From assembly GCF_001544535.1 (NCBI RefSeq), contig NZ_FCON02000023.1, forward strand, positions 23,530 through 87,529: a stretch of DNA of 64,000 bases, given 5' to 3'. Under the pieces are notes generated by a model. The model ran no database searches. It had not been told where the DNA came from and saw only the letters and a list, made by a program, of their open reading frames with translations. The stretch comes from Caballeronia choica (GTDB lineage Bacteria; Pseudomonadota; Gammaproteobacteria; Burkholderiales; Burkholderiaceae). Position numbers and translations under genes: made by a program. Shown one piece after another: positions 10,649-18,885 of this stretch; the first letter of the stretch is position 1, and each line of letters opens with the position of its first letter.

Positions 10649-11680
10649 TCACCGCGCGCATCGCTCCTCATGCATGTCGATGGCGGCTTCCACTTGTTTC
10701 ACGTACATCCGTTCGTCGGCGAGCGCGTGGCGCGCTTCTTCCACCGATGTCTCGATGAAGCGCACGCCGCTATTCAGGCGCGCCTGCGCGAGCTTCCACA
10801 GATCCGCCCGGATCACGGCGCCGATCTTCGGATAGCCGCCGGTCGTCTGCGCGTCGCCCATCAGGACGATCGGCTGGCCGTTGGGCGGCACCTGGATCGT
10901 GCCCGGCAGCACCGCGTGCGACAAGAGGTCGATTCTGCTCTTGCGCTCGAGCGCCGTCCCGGCGAGCCGGAAGCCCATGCGGTTGCTGTTCGGCGTGATG
11001 GTCCATTCCTCGTTCCAGAAGTCGCGCTGCGCCTCGTCGGTGAAACTGTCGTATTCCGGGCCGCGCAGCACGCGGATCGGAATCGACCACGCGATGCCCG
11101 GCGCGTGCCGCCCGCGCCGCAACGGTTCGTCGACGAGCACGAACTTGCACCACGCCGGCGCCTTGACGCCGAACGCGGGCTCGGCCGGCGAAAACGCGAC
11201 GCCCTTGTGCGGCAGCGGCACGCCGACCGGCAGCCGGTCGCCGTCGCGCAGCGCGCGGCCGCCGAGCCCGCCGAAGCACGCGCCGAGGTCGGTGCTGCGC
11301 GAGCCGAGCATCGGCAACACGTCGATGCCGCCCGCCACGCACACATAACCGCGCATGCCGCGCTTCGCCGCACGCAAGGTCAGTTCCTGTCCCGCCTGGA
11401 CGGGGACGCTCCACCACGAATAGACCGGCTCGCCGTCGAGCGTCGCGCCGAAATCGGTGCCGGTGATCGCGGCGCGCGTCGCGTGCTTGAAGCGCAGCAC
11501 GGTCGGCCCGAAAGTCACTTCGATGCCTGCCGCGTCCGCCTTGTTGCCGACGATGCGGTTGCCGATTTCCAGCGACAACGCATCGAGCGCGCCGCCCGAA
11601 CTCACGCCGAGATGACGGTAGCCGTGGCGCCCGAGGTCCTGCACGGAGGTGAGCACGCCCGCGCGAATCACATCGATCAT
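10649..11680 (-). CDS. pxpC: 5-oxoprolinase subunit PxpC (biotin-dependent carboxyltransferase-like)
   Basis: A 343-residue protein of the allophanate hydrolase subunit 2 family. Landmarks are [19 protein letters not shown] near the N-terminus, and [23 protein letters not shown] towards the C-terminus. It is a component of ATP-dependent 5-oxoprolinase with PxpA and PxpB. Its ATG overlaps the pxpB stop (11677-11680), indicating coupled synthesis. The alternative reading, urea carboxylase/allophanate hydrolase, is disfavoured by the adjoining pxpA. Confidence 0.92.
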   Translation of the reverse strand: MIDVIRAGVLTSVQDLGRHGYRHLGVSSGGALDALSLEIGNRIVGNKADAAGIEVTFGPTVLRFKHATRAAITGTDFGATLDGEPVYSWWSVPVQAGQELTLRAAKRGMRGYVCVAGGIDVLPMLGSRSTDLGACFGGLGGRALRDGDRLPVGVPLPHKGVAFSPAEPAFGVKAPAWCKFVLVDEPLRRGRHAPGIAWSIPIRVLRGPEYDSFTDEAQRDFWNEEWTITPNSNRMGFRLAGTALERKSRIDLLSHAVLPGTIQVPPNGQPIVLMGDAQTTGGYPKIGAVIRADLWKLAQARLNSGVRFIETSVEEARHALADERMYVKQVEAAIDMHEERCAR

Positions 11681-12330
11681 GCGAGCACCTCCAGCGCTTT
11701 GAAGCGCACGCGGTCGCCGGGCTGCATCAGCGTCGGCGGGTTGCGGGTCGGGTCGAAGAGCTTGAGGTCCGTGCGCCCGAGCAACTGCCAGCCGCCGGGC
11801 GACGCGGCCGGATAGATTCCCGTCTGCTCGCCGCCGATCCCGACCGAGCCGGCCGGCACTTCGAGCCGGGGCTCGGCGCGACGCGGCATGTGCAAGGTGC
11901 GGTCGAGGCCGCCCATGTATGCGAAGCCCGGCTGGAAGCCGAGGAAGAACACGACGTACTCGGCTTGCGTATGACGTTTCACGACTTCATCGACCGACAA
12001 TCCGACGTGCCTGGCGAGCGCGGCGAGATCCGGGCCGTCCGCGCCGCCGTAGTGCACCGGGATCTCGATTTCCATCGTGACGGCGTCAGCCTCAGCGACG
12101 GTGTCCCAGCCGCTGTCCAGCTGTTCGGCGAGGCTTTGGTAGTCGGCTTGGAGCGGGTCGAAGACGATCGTCAGGTTGTTCATGCCCGGCACGACCTCGA
12201 CGACATGAGGCCACAGCCGCGCGCTGTCGGCGAGCGCCCACATGCGGCGCTGGCACTCGAGCGTGGCGGGCGGCGGCGCTTCGCATACAAGGGCGGTGTC
12301 GCCAAGCGGATGAATTCGTGGTCTGGTCAT
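11677..12330 (-). CDS. pxpB: 5-oxoprolinase subunit PxpB
   Basis: A 217-residue protein of the allophanate hydrolase subunit 1 (KipI) family. The characteristic region reads FFLGFQPGFAYMGGLDRTL, then PRLEVPAGSVGIGGEQTG and SPGGWQLLGRT. It is first in the pxpBCA transcript, which is divergent from a MarR-like regulator 175 bp away. The intergenic stretch holds an AT-rich inverted repeat suited to regulating both directions. Confidence 0.92.
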   Translation of the reverse strand: MTRPRIHPLGDTALVCEAPPPATLECQRRMWALADSARLWPHVVEVVPGMNNLTIVFDPLQADYQSLAEQLDSGWDTVAEADAVTMEIEIPVHYGGADGPDLAALARHVGLSVDEVVKRHTQAEYVVFFLGFQPGFAYMGGLDRTLHMPRRAEPRLEVPAGSVGIGGEQTGIYPAASPGGWQLLGRTDLKLFDPTRNPPTLMQPGDRVRFKALEVLA

Positions 12331-12397
12331 GCGGTCTTTGTCGGGTGAGCGCAGCGTACGAATGATGCGGCACGTCGCCGCAGAATGTACATTATCA

Positions 12398-12417
12398 ATA
12401 ATTTATCAACAAATTAT
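12398..12417. promoter_or_regulatory. AT-rich inverted repeat in the pxpB/regulator intergenic region
   Basis: ATAATTT at 12398-12404 and AAATTAT at 12411-12417 form a 7-bp perfect inverted repeat around a 6-base spacer. It lies in a markedly AT-rich block (12388-12420) of otherwise GC-rich DNA. The size fits a dimeric winged-helix regulator. Binding by the adjacent MarR-like protein is inferred. Confidence 0.5.
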
Positions 12418-12505
12418 CCATTGGCGTTTCTTCCAGTGGCCTCGTCGCGGCCCGCGATTAGGCCCATACGCTACACTCGAACACACCAAAATCTGCTCAA
12501 GAACC

Positions 12506-13018
12506 ATGTCGCGCCATCCCACCAAGATCGTTTCTTCCGAGCATCTCGTCTCCGAATCGAGTGCCGAACTCTCCGAACTGGAGTACGGACTCATCATGGC
12601 AAGCAACGCGTTCAACCGTTGGATGGTGCGCTGCATGTCGGCGGCGGGCGCGAAGGACATGACGGCGGTCGAGGTGTCGCTGCTGCATCACGTGAGCCAT
12701 CGCGACCGCAAGAAGAAACTCGCCGACATCTGCTTCGTACTGAACATCGAGGACACGCACGTTGCTACGTATGCACTGAAAAAACTGGTGGCGCGCGGCT
12801 ACGTCAAAAGCGAAAAGACGGGCAAGGAAGTGTTCTTCTCCGCGACGCCCGCTGGACGTGAACTATGCGGCAAGTATCGCGAAGTACGGGAGAGTTGTCT
12901 GATTACGACGTTGCGTGAAAGTGGCCTCACGAACGAACAGATCGGCGAGGCCGCGCAACTGATGCGCAACGCGTCGGGTCTCTACGACACGGCGGCGCGC
13001 GCGGCAGCTTCGCTTTGA
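12506..13018 (+). CDS. MarR-like winged-helix transcriptional regulator
   Basis: A 170-residue DNA-binding protein. Residues about 50-120 form a winged helix: TAVEVSLLHHVSHRD, the recognition region DICFVLNIEDTHVATYALKKL, and a wing around SEKTGKEVFFSATPAG. A C-terminal helical region would serve dimerisation. The start ATG at 12506 precedes MSRHPTK; a longer in-frame opening to 12329 crosses the AT-rich operator region and is unlikely. Divergence from pxpBCA suggests control of pyroglutamate use; the ligand is unknown. Confidence 0.8.
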   Translation: MSRHPTKIVSSEHLVSESSAELSELEYGLIMASNAFNRWMVRCMSAAGAKDMTAVEVSLLHHVSHRDRKKKLADICFVLNIEDTHVATYALKKLVARGYVKSEKTGKEVFFSATPAGRELCGKYREVRESCLITTLRESGLTNEQIGEAAQLMRNASGLYDTAARAAASL

Positions 13019-13034
13019 TGCCGGAGCGAGTGCT

Positions 13035-13625
13035 TCAATAAATATCCGATTCCGTGACGACCGCATCGAGCGGCATGTCGTGCGACTCGTGCGGCAGGGC
13101 GTCGCATTTGCCCGATTCGTACGCAACGCCGATCGTCACCGGCTTCCGGCCCACGGGCCATGCGCCGAGCGTGCGGTCGTAATAACCGCCGCCGTATCCC
13201 AGCCGATAGCGCTTCGCATCGAACCCCACGCACGGTATCAGCAACAGGTCCGGCACGACGAGGCGTTCCTCCAGCGGCACGGGAATCCTGTAGCGGCCCG
13301 CTTTCATCGGCGCATGTTCGCGCCACGCGTGGAAGCGCATCGGCGCATGCCGCTCGACCACCACCGGCAACGCCGCGTCGCGCGCAGCGTCGAGGGCGAG
13401 CCACGCGGCGAGTGTACTGCGCGCATCGAACTCTCCCGCGACCGGCCAATAGAAGCCGATGCACGACGCCGGATGCGCTGAAATCGCCGCCGTCACGCGA
13501 CGCGCGAGCGCTTCGTTTCGCGCCGCGTGATCGGCCTCTTCTCGTTGCGCTTCGCGGGTTGCGAGAAGCGTTGCGCGCAGCGCGCTTTTCGGTTCTGGAG
13601 AAGGGTTGCGTGCTATGCTTTCCAC
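13035..13625 (-). CDS. 5-formyltetrahydrofolate cyclo-ligase
   Basis: About 196 residues. The substrate/ATP-binding signature is clear: PCVGFDAKRYRLGYGGGYYDR. The enzyme converts 5-formyl-THF to 5,10-methenyl-THF using ATP. The start is ambiguous: GTG 13625 or TTG 13628 sit 9 or 6 bases after an AGGAG; a TTG at 13655 would overlap the divergent slt start and lies upstream of that site. I chose GTG 13625. The two divergent start codons are only about 23 bp apart. Confidence 0.88.
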   Translation of the reverse strand: MESIARNPSPEPKSALRATLLATREAQREEADHAARNEALARRVTAAISAHPASCIGFYWPVAGEFDARSTLAAWLALDAARDAALPVVVERHAPMRFHAWREHAPMKAGRYRIPVPLEERLVVPDLLLIPCVGFDAKRYRLGYGGGYYDRTLGAWPVGRKPVTIGVAYESGKCDALPHESHDMPLDAVVTESDIY

Positions 13626-13648
13626 CAATTCGCGCTCCTGAAATAACG

Positions 13649-15616
13649 ATGTCAAAAAGCCTCAATCGAGTATATCTCGCGGTCGGTTCGGCGCTCGCCA
13701 CGATCATGTTCGTCGCTTGCAGCACCGCCTCCGCAGCCGGCCCCGACGCCGATTACATCCCCTCATCCGACGACCGCATTTTCACGCAGTTGCGTGAAGC
13801 CGCGCGCGCGAACGATGCGGGCAAGGCCGCGATGCTCGCCGCGCAAATTCCGGATTATCCGGCGCCCGGCTATGTCGAGTACTTCACCATCAAGCCGCAG
13901 CTCTTCGACTCGCAAGGTCACGCGCGCGTCGATGCGCCGGATGAACCCGTGCTCTCGTTCCTGCAGCGCTACGACGGCCAGGCCATCGCCGACCGCTTGC
14001 GCAACGACTATCTCGTGGTGCTCGGCGGCCGTCACGATTGGCGCAACTTCGAGCAGCAGTATTCCCGCTTCGTGCTCAATGACGACACGCAGGTGAAATG
14101 CTACGCGCTCGAAGCGCGCGCGGCACGCGGCGAAGATGTCGCGGACGCCGCGCGTGCATTGCTCGTCGATCCGAAATGGTATGGCGACGGCTGCGTCGAT
14201 CTGATCGTCGCGCTGGGTCGCGCTCAGCAATTCTCAAGCGACGATGTCTGGCAGCAGATTCGTCTCGCCTACGAACAGAACTATCCGAACACGGGCGCGA
14301 AGATCGTCGATGCACTCGGACAGGAACGCCCGGACCCGACGCTCTTCGACAACGCCACCAGCACGCCGCCGCTCTATCTCGCGCGCGGCGTCATGCCGAA
14401 CACGCCGGCGCATCAGTTGACGCTGCTCGCGATCACGCGCATGGCGCGCAACGATCCCGCGATGGCCGCCGCCACGTTCAGCTCGGTCGCGCCGGGCCTG
14501 ACGCCGCCCGAGCGCGCGATCGGCTGGGGCACGATCGGTTATCAGGCGGCCTTGAAGCGGATGCCGGCTGCGGCGGACTGGTATCGGCTGTCGGTGAATG
14601 CGCCGCTGTCGAATCCGGCTTACGAGTGGCGCACGCGCAGTGCGTTGCTCGCCGGCGACTGGAACATGGTGCGCTGGTCGGTCGAGCAGATGCCGGCGTC
14701 GCTGCGCAGCCAGCCGGCGTGGACCTACTGGCACGCGCGCGCGCTGAAGCAAGCGGGTTCCGCCGCGAGCGCCGCGCCGGAATTCCAGTCGATCGCCGAG
14801 CGTTACGATTTCTACGGTCAACTTGCGTTGGAAGAACTCGGCCAGAAGATCACCATTCCGCCGCGCACGTCCGTCAGCGACAGCGAGATCGCGCAGATGC
14901 AGTCGGTGCCGGGCTTCGCGCTGTCGCAACGTTTCTACGCGATGAATCTGCGGCTCGAAGGCAACCGCGAATGGAACTGGCCGCTGCGCACGATGAGCGA
15001 CCGCCAGTTGATCGCCGCCGCGCAGTATGCGAAACGCATCGAGTTGTTCGACCGCACGGTGAATACCGCCGACAAGACCAAGACCGAGCACGATTTCTCG
15101 CTGCGCTATCTGTCGCCGTTCCGCGAGATCGTCGAGCGCGATGCGCAGAACACCGGGCTCGACGTCGAATGGGCATATGGCCTGATTCGCCAGGAGTCGC
15201 GCTTCATCATCAACGCGCGTTCGGAAGTCGGCGCGGGCGGACTGATGCAACTGATGCCGGGCACGGCGCAACTCGTCGCCAAGAAGATCGGCATGGGCAC
15301 CGTCTCGCGCGCGCAGATGAACGACATCAATACGAACATCCTGCTCGGAACCAACTATTTGTCGATGATCTACAATCAATTCGACAATTCGCCGGTGCTT
15401 GCCACGGCTGGCTACAACGCCGGGCCGGGACGCCCGAACAAGTGGCGGGGCGACCTGACGGCGCCGGTGGAAGGCGCGGTTTTTGCTGAAACGATTCCGT
15501 TCGCCGAGACGCGCGACTACGTGAAGAACGTGCTGTCGAACACCGTCTACTATGCGGCGCTGTTCGAAGGCCGCCCGCAATCGCTGAAGGCGCGGCTCGG
15601 TTATATCGCGCCGTAA
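13649..15616 (+). CDS. slt: Soluble lytic murein transglycosylase
   Basis: A 655-residue periplasmic muramidase of the Slt70 type. It has an N-terminal export signal (about residues 8-32; a Cys in FVAC makes a weak lipobox), a long helical U/L superhelical domain, and a C-terminal GEWL-type catalytic domain. Glu516 in RQESRF is the catalytic acid, followed by GLMQLMPGTA and AGYNAGPG. It cleaves the MurNAc-GlcNAc bond to 1,6-anhydroMurNAc during wall turnover. The ATG at 13649 has a poor ribosome-binding site. Confidence 0.93.
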   Translation: MSKSLNRVYLAVGSALATIMFVACSTASAAGPDADYIPSSDDRIFTQLREAARANDAGKAAMLAAQIPDYPAPGYVEYFTIKPQLFDSQGHARVDAPDEPVLSFLQRYDGQAIADRLRNDYLVVLGGRHDWRNFEQQYSRFVLNDDTQVKCYALEARAARGEDVADAARALLVDPKWYGDGCVDLIVALGRAQQFSSDDVWQQIRLAYEQNYPNTGAKIVDALGQERPDPTLFDNATSTPPLYLARGVMPNTPAHQLTLLAITRMARNDPAMAAATFSSVAPGLTPPERAIGWGTIGYQAALKRMPAAADWYRLSVNAPLSNPAYEWRTRSALLAGDWNMVRWSVEQMPASLRSQPAWTYWHARALKQAGSAASAAPEFQSIAERYDFYGQLALEELGQKITIPPRTSVSDSEIAQMQSVPGFALSQRFYAMNLRLEGNREWNWPLRTMSDRQLIAAAQYAKRIELFDRTVNTADKTKTEHDFSLRYLSPFREIVERDAQNTGLDVEWAYGLIRQESRFIINARSEVGAGGLMQLMPGTAQLVAKKIGMGTVSRAQMNDINTNILLGTNYLSMIYNQFDNSPVLATAGYNAGPGRPNKWRGDLTAPVEGAVFAETIPFAETRDYVKNVLSNTVYYAALFEGRPQSLKARLGYIAP

Positions 15617-15818
15617 CTGTCTTACCTTTTTAGTGCAAAGGCAGCGCGTTTCGATACCCGATTCACATTCGAGCCGCTTGGCAAGCACCGCGCACGCGCA
15701 GGGCGCCGGCTCATCGGCCGGCGCGAACTTGCGGCTCGCGCGCAAGTGGTGAGATTCCGGGGCTACCGCCGCGCTCGTCCCGGGCGCGCGGGTAGAGCGG
15801 GTAGAGACAGAGGCCAAT

Positions 15819-16775
15819 ATGCGACATCAGAACGTAGCGCTGATCGGCGGTTCGGGCTTCATCGGCAGTCATCTCGTCAACGCGCTTGTCGATCTCGGCA
15901 AGACCGTGCGCATCGCCACGCGACGGCGCGCCAACGCCGCGCATCTCACCCTGCTCCCGGTTGACGTGATCGAAGCCGACGTGCACGATCCGTCGCAGCT
16001 TGCCGCGTTCGTCGCGGAAGCCGACGCGGTGATCAATCTCGTCGGCATCCTGCAGGGGCATCGCGGCGATCCTTATGGCCCTGAGTTCGCGAAGGCGCAC
16101 GTCGAGTTGCCGAGGAAGATCGTCGCGGCTTGCGAGGCCAAAGGCGTGCGGCGCCTGCTGCACATGAGCGCGATCGGCGCCGATTCCAGCGGCCCGAGCA
16201 TGTACCTGCGCTCACGCGGCGACGGCGAGAAGGTGATCCGCGACTCGGCGCTTGACACGACCATTTTCCGCAGTTCCGTCGTGTTCGGTCCCGAGGACAA
16301 CCTGCTGAACCAGTTTGCGTTCCTCGAACGCATGTTCCCGGTGATTCCGCTCGCTTGTGCCGATGCGCTGTTCCAGCCGGTGTTCGTCGGCGATGTCGCG
16401 AAGGCGATCGTCAACGTGCTCGACCTGGATGCCGCGAACGGGCGTGTCTTCGAACTCGCCGGCCCGCAGGTCTACACGCTCGCCGAACTCATGCGCTTCA
16501 GCGGCGCGACGATCGGCAAGCACGCGAAGCTCATCAAGCTGCCGGACAGCCTCGGCCGCCTGCAGGCGATGACGCTCGAAATGGTGCCCGGCGAGCCGGT
16601 GATGTCGCGCGATAATCTCGATTCGATGAAAACGCCGAGCGTCGCGAGCGGCCCGCTTGCGCCTGAACTCGGCATCGACGAGCCGGCGAGCATCGAGGAC
16701 ATCGCGCCGATGTATCTCACCGGCAATTCACCGCGCTCGCGCTTCAATGCGTTTCGCGCGACGGCGCATCGTTAG
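15819..16775 (+). CDS. NDUFA9-like NAD(P)-binding protein (atypical SDR, complex I family)
   Basis: A 318-residue atypical short-chain dehydrogenase. The Rossmann motif GGSGFIG is at residues 10-16, followed by the family's INLVGILQ and LHMSAIGAD segments. The YxxxK pair is replaced by the NDUFA9-like YLRSRGDGEK. Human NDUFA9 is an accessory subunit of respiratory complex I; the bacterial role is not settled. The gene follows slt after 202 bp and precedes a GST gene by about 20 bp. It starts at ATG 15819. Confidence 0.85.
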   Translation: MRHQNVALIGGSGFIGSHLVNALVDLGKTVRIATRRRANAAHLTLLPVDVIEADVHDPSQLAAFVAEADAVINLVGILQGHRGDPYGPEFAKAHVELPRKIVAACEAKGVRRLLHMSAIGADSSGPSMYLRSRGDGEKVIRDSALDTTIFRSSVVFGPEDNLLNQFAFLERMFPVIPLACADALFQPVFVGDVAKAIVNVLDLDAANGRVFELAGPQVYTLAELMRFSGATIGKHAKLIKLPDSLGRLQAMTLEMVPGEPVMSRDNLDSMKTPSVASGPLAPELGIDEPASIEDIAPMYLTGNSPRSRFNAFRATAHR

Positions 16776-16796
16776 TCTTCTTTTTCACGCGTGTCC

Positions 16797-17414
16797 ATGA
16801 AACTCGTTATCGGTGACAAGAACTCGTCGTCCTGGTCGATGCGGCCGTGGCTGGTGCTCCGGCATTTCAATATTCCTTTCGACGAAACGCTGGTCCGCCT
16901 CGGCCAGCCCGACTCGAAGGAGCACATCCTCAGGCATTCGCCATCGGGGAAGGTGCCGTGCCTGATCACCGATTCCGGCAACGCGGTCTGGGAATCGCTC
17001 GCGATCATGGAGACGCTGGCCGAACTGTTCCCGCAGCACGCGCTGTGGCCGCGCGAGCCCGCCGCGCGCGCGCGGGCGCGCAGCATCAGCGCGGAGATGC
17101 ACGCTGGTTTCGCGGACCTGCGCCAGCAGATGCCGATGCAAATCCACACGCACGCGCCCGGCACCGGCCGCACGCCGGCGGTGCTGGCGGACATTGCGCG
17201 CATCGAGGCGGTCTGGCAGGACTGCTTGTCCCGGCACGGCGGGCCGTTCCTGTTCGGCGACTTCGGCATCGCCGACGCGATGTTCGCGCCGGTCGCGATG
17301 CGCTTCAATTCCTACGCCCCTGATCTCGGCGACACGGCGCGCGCCTACGCCGCACGCCTGACGGCGCTGCCGGCGGTCGCTGCCTGGATCGAAGAAGCGG
17401 GCAACGAGCGATGA
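16797..17414 (+). CDS. Glutathione S-transferase family protein
   Basis: A 205-residue cytosolic GST. The thioredoxin-like N-terminal domain has SSSWSMRPWL at the glutathione-activating position (Ser type), GKVPCLITD (cis-Pro) and WESLAIMETLAE. The C-terminal domain is helical, with GDFGIADAMFAPVA. A GTG two codons upstream (16791) is also possible; the ATG fits family N-termini. The stop overlaps the cca start (ATGA, 17411-17414). Substrate unknown. Confidence 0.88.
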   Translation: MKLVIGDKNSSSWSMRPWLVLRHFNIPFDETLVRLGQPDSKEHILRHSPSGKVPCLITDSGNAVWESLAIMETLAELFPQHALWPREPAARARARSISAEMHAGFADLRQQMPMQIHTHAPGTGRTPAVLADIARIEAVWQDCLSRHGGPFLFGDFGIADAMFAPVAMRFNSYAPDLGDTARAYAARLTALPAVAAWIEEAGNER

Positions 17415-18655
17415 ATATCTACGCGGTAGGCGGCGCGATCCGCGATGAACTGCTCGGCGTGCCGGTCGTCGATCGCGATTACGTCGTGGTCGGCGCGACG
17501 CCCGAGCAGATGGTCGCGCAGGGCTATCGGCCGGTCGGGAAGGATTTTCCCGTATTCCTGCATCCGGTGACGCACGAGGAGTACGCGCTCGCGCGCACCG
17601 AACGCAAGACGGCCGCCGGCTATCACGGCTTCCAGTTCTACTATTCGCCCGATGTCACGCTCGAAGAGGACCTCGCGCGCCGCGACCTGACGATCAACGC
17701 GATGGCGCGGGAACTGAGCCCGGACGGCGAACTCATCGGTCCGGTGATCGATCCGTTCGACGGCCGCGCCGACCTCGAAAAGAAACTGTTCCGCCATGTC
17801 GGCGATGCGTTTATCGAAGATCCGGTGCGGATCCTGCGCCTCGCGCGCTTTGCCGCGCGCTTCGCGGATTTCACCGTCGCGAAAGAAACGCGTGCGTTGA
17901 TGAAGAAGATGGTCGCGGACGGCGAAGTCGATGCGCTCGTGCCCGAGCGCGTGTGGCAGGAAGTGTCGCGCGGATTGATGGAGCGCACGCCGTCGCGCAT
18001 GTTCGACGCGTTGCGCGACTGCGGCGCGCTCGCGCGCATCCTGCCGGAAGTCGATGCGCTTTGGGGCGTGCCGCAACGCGCCGACTATCACCCGGAAGTC
18101 GATACCGGCGTGCACGTGATGATGGTGCTGGATTACGCGGCGTCGCAGGCCTTCGCGCTGCCGGTGCGCTTCGCGGCGCTGACGCATGATCTCGGCAAGG
18201 CGACCACGCCCGACGACATCCTGCCGCGTCACGTCGGTCACGAAGGACGCAGCGTCGATTTGCTGCGGCCGCTGTGCGAGCGGCTGCGCGTGCCGAACGA
18301 GTGCCGCGATCTGGCGCTGCTCGTCGCGCGTGAGCATGGGAACATTCATCGCGTGATGGAGATGGGGCCGGCGGCGCTCGTGCGCCTCTTCGAACGATGC
18401 GATGCGCTGCGTAAACCGGCGCGTTTCGCGGAGGCCTTGCAGGCGTGCGTCGCGGATGCGCGCGGGCGGCTGGGTTTGTCGCAGCAGCCTTATCCGCAGG
18501 CGGAGCGGCTGCGCGAGGCGCTGGTGGCGGCGCGTTCGGTGGATGCGGGCGCGGTGGCCCAGCAATACGCGAGCGCGCCCGCGAAGATCAAGGACGCCGT
18601 GCACGATGCGAGAGTTGTGGCGGTGAAGGCGGCGCTGGAGAAGGCGAGCGCTTGA
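17411..18655 (+). CDS. cca: CCA tRNA nucleotidyltransferase with HD phosphohydrolase domain
   Basis: A 414-residue enzyme adding or repairing the 3'-CCA of tRNA. The class II nucleotidyltransferase head shows VGGAIRD (6-12) and the metal-binding Asp21-x-Asp23. The RRDLTINAMA and DPFDGRADLEKK segments follow. A C-terminal HD domain (His259-Asp260 in THDLGK) gives phosphatase/2',3'-cyclic phosphodiesterase activity in bacterial homologues of this length. It is coupled to the GST gene by a 4-bp overlap. Confidence 0.95.
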   Translation: MNIYAVGGAIRDELLGVPVVDRDYVVVGATPEQMVAQGYRPVGKDFPVFLHPVTHEEYALARTERKTAAGYHGFQFYYSPDVTLEEDLARRDLTINAMARELSPDGELIGPVIDPFDGRADLEKKLFRHVGDAFIEDPVRILRLARFAARFADFTVAKETRALMKKMVADGEVDALVPERVWQEVSRGLMERTPSRMFDALRDCGALARILPEVDALWGVPQRADYHPEVDTGVHVMMVLDYAASQAFALPVRFAALTHDLGKATTPDDILPRHVGHEGRSVDLLRPLCERLRVPNECRDLALLVAREHGNIHRVMEMGPAALVRLFERCDALRKPARFAEALQACVADARGRLGLSQQPYPQAERLREALVAARSVDAGAVAQQYASAPAKIKDAVHDARVVAVKAALEKASA

Positions 18656-18680
18656 TGCGGCGCCCCGCACGCACAGTCAT

Positions 18681-18875
18681 TCAAAGCATCCGCGCGATCA
18701 GCGAAAGCAGCATCGAAAGCACCAGCGTCGACATGAACGGGAACGGATACTCGCGCCCGAACAAGCGCACCGTGAAGTCGCCGGGCAGCCGGCCCACGCC
18801 GAGTTTCCTCAGCCACGGCCAGCAGGCCGACAAAATCGACAGCGCGACGAACGTGGTCAGCAGCCAGCGGATCAT
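18681..18875 (-). CDS. DUF2905 small membrane protein
   Basis: A 64-residue protein with two hydrophobic segments (residues 4-21 and about 45-62) flanking GVGRLPGDF, the conserved core of DUF2905. The PGDF turn and length match the family. No function is known. It is convergent with cca, and midA starts upstream on the same strand, ending 10 bp away, so it is probably cotranscribed with midA. Confidence 0.85.
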   Translation of the reverse strand: MIRWLLTTFVALSILSACWPWLRKLGVGRLPGDFTVRLFGREYPFPFMSTLVLSMLLSLIARML

Positions 18876-18885
18876 GGCGGCGTGC

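Noticed and set aside
10649-12330. Reading pxpB/pxpC as urea carboxylase or allophanate hydrolase subunits
   Set aside because: The adjoining pxpA gene and the absence of biotin carboxylase or amidase domains support 5-oxoprolinase.
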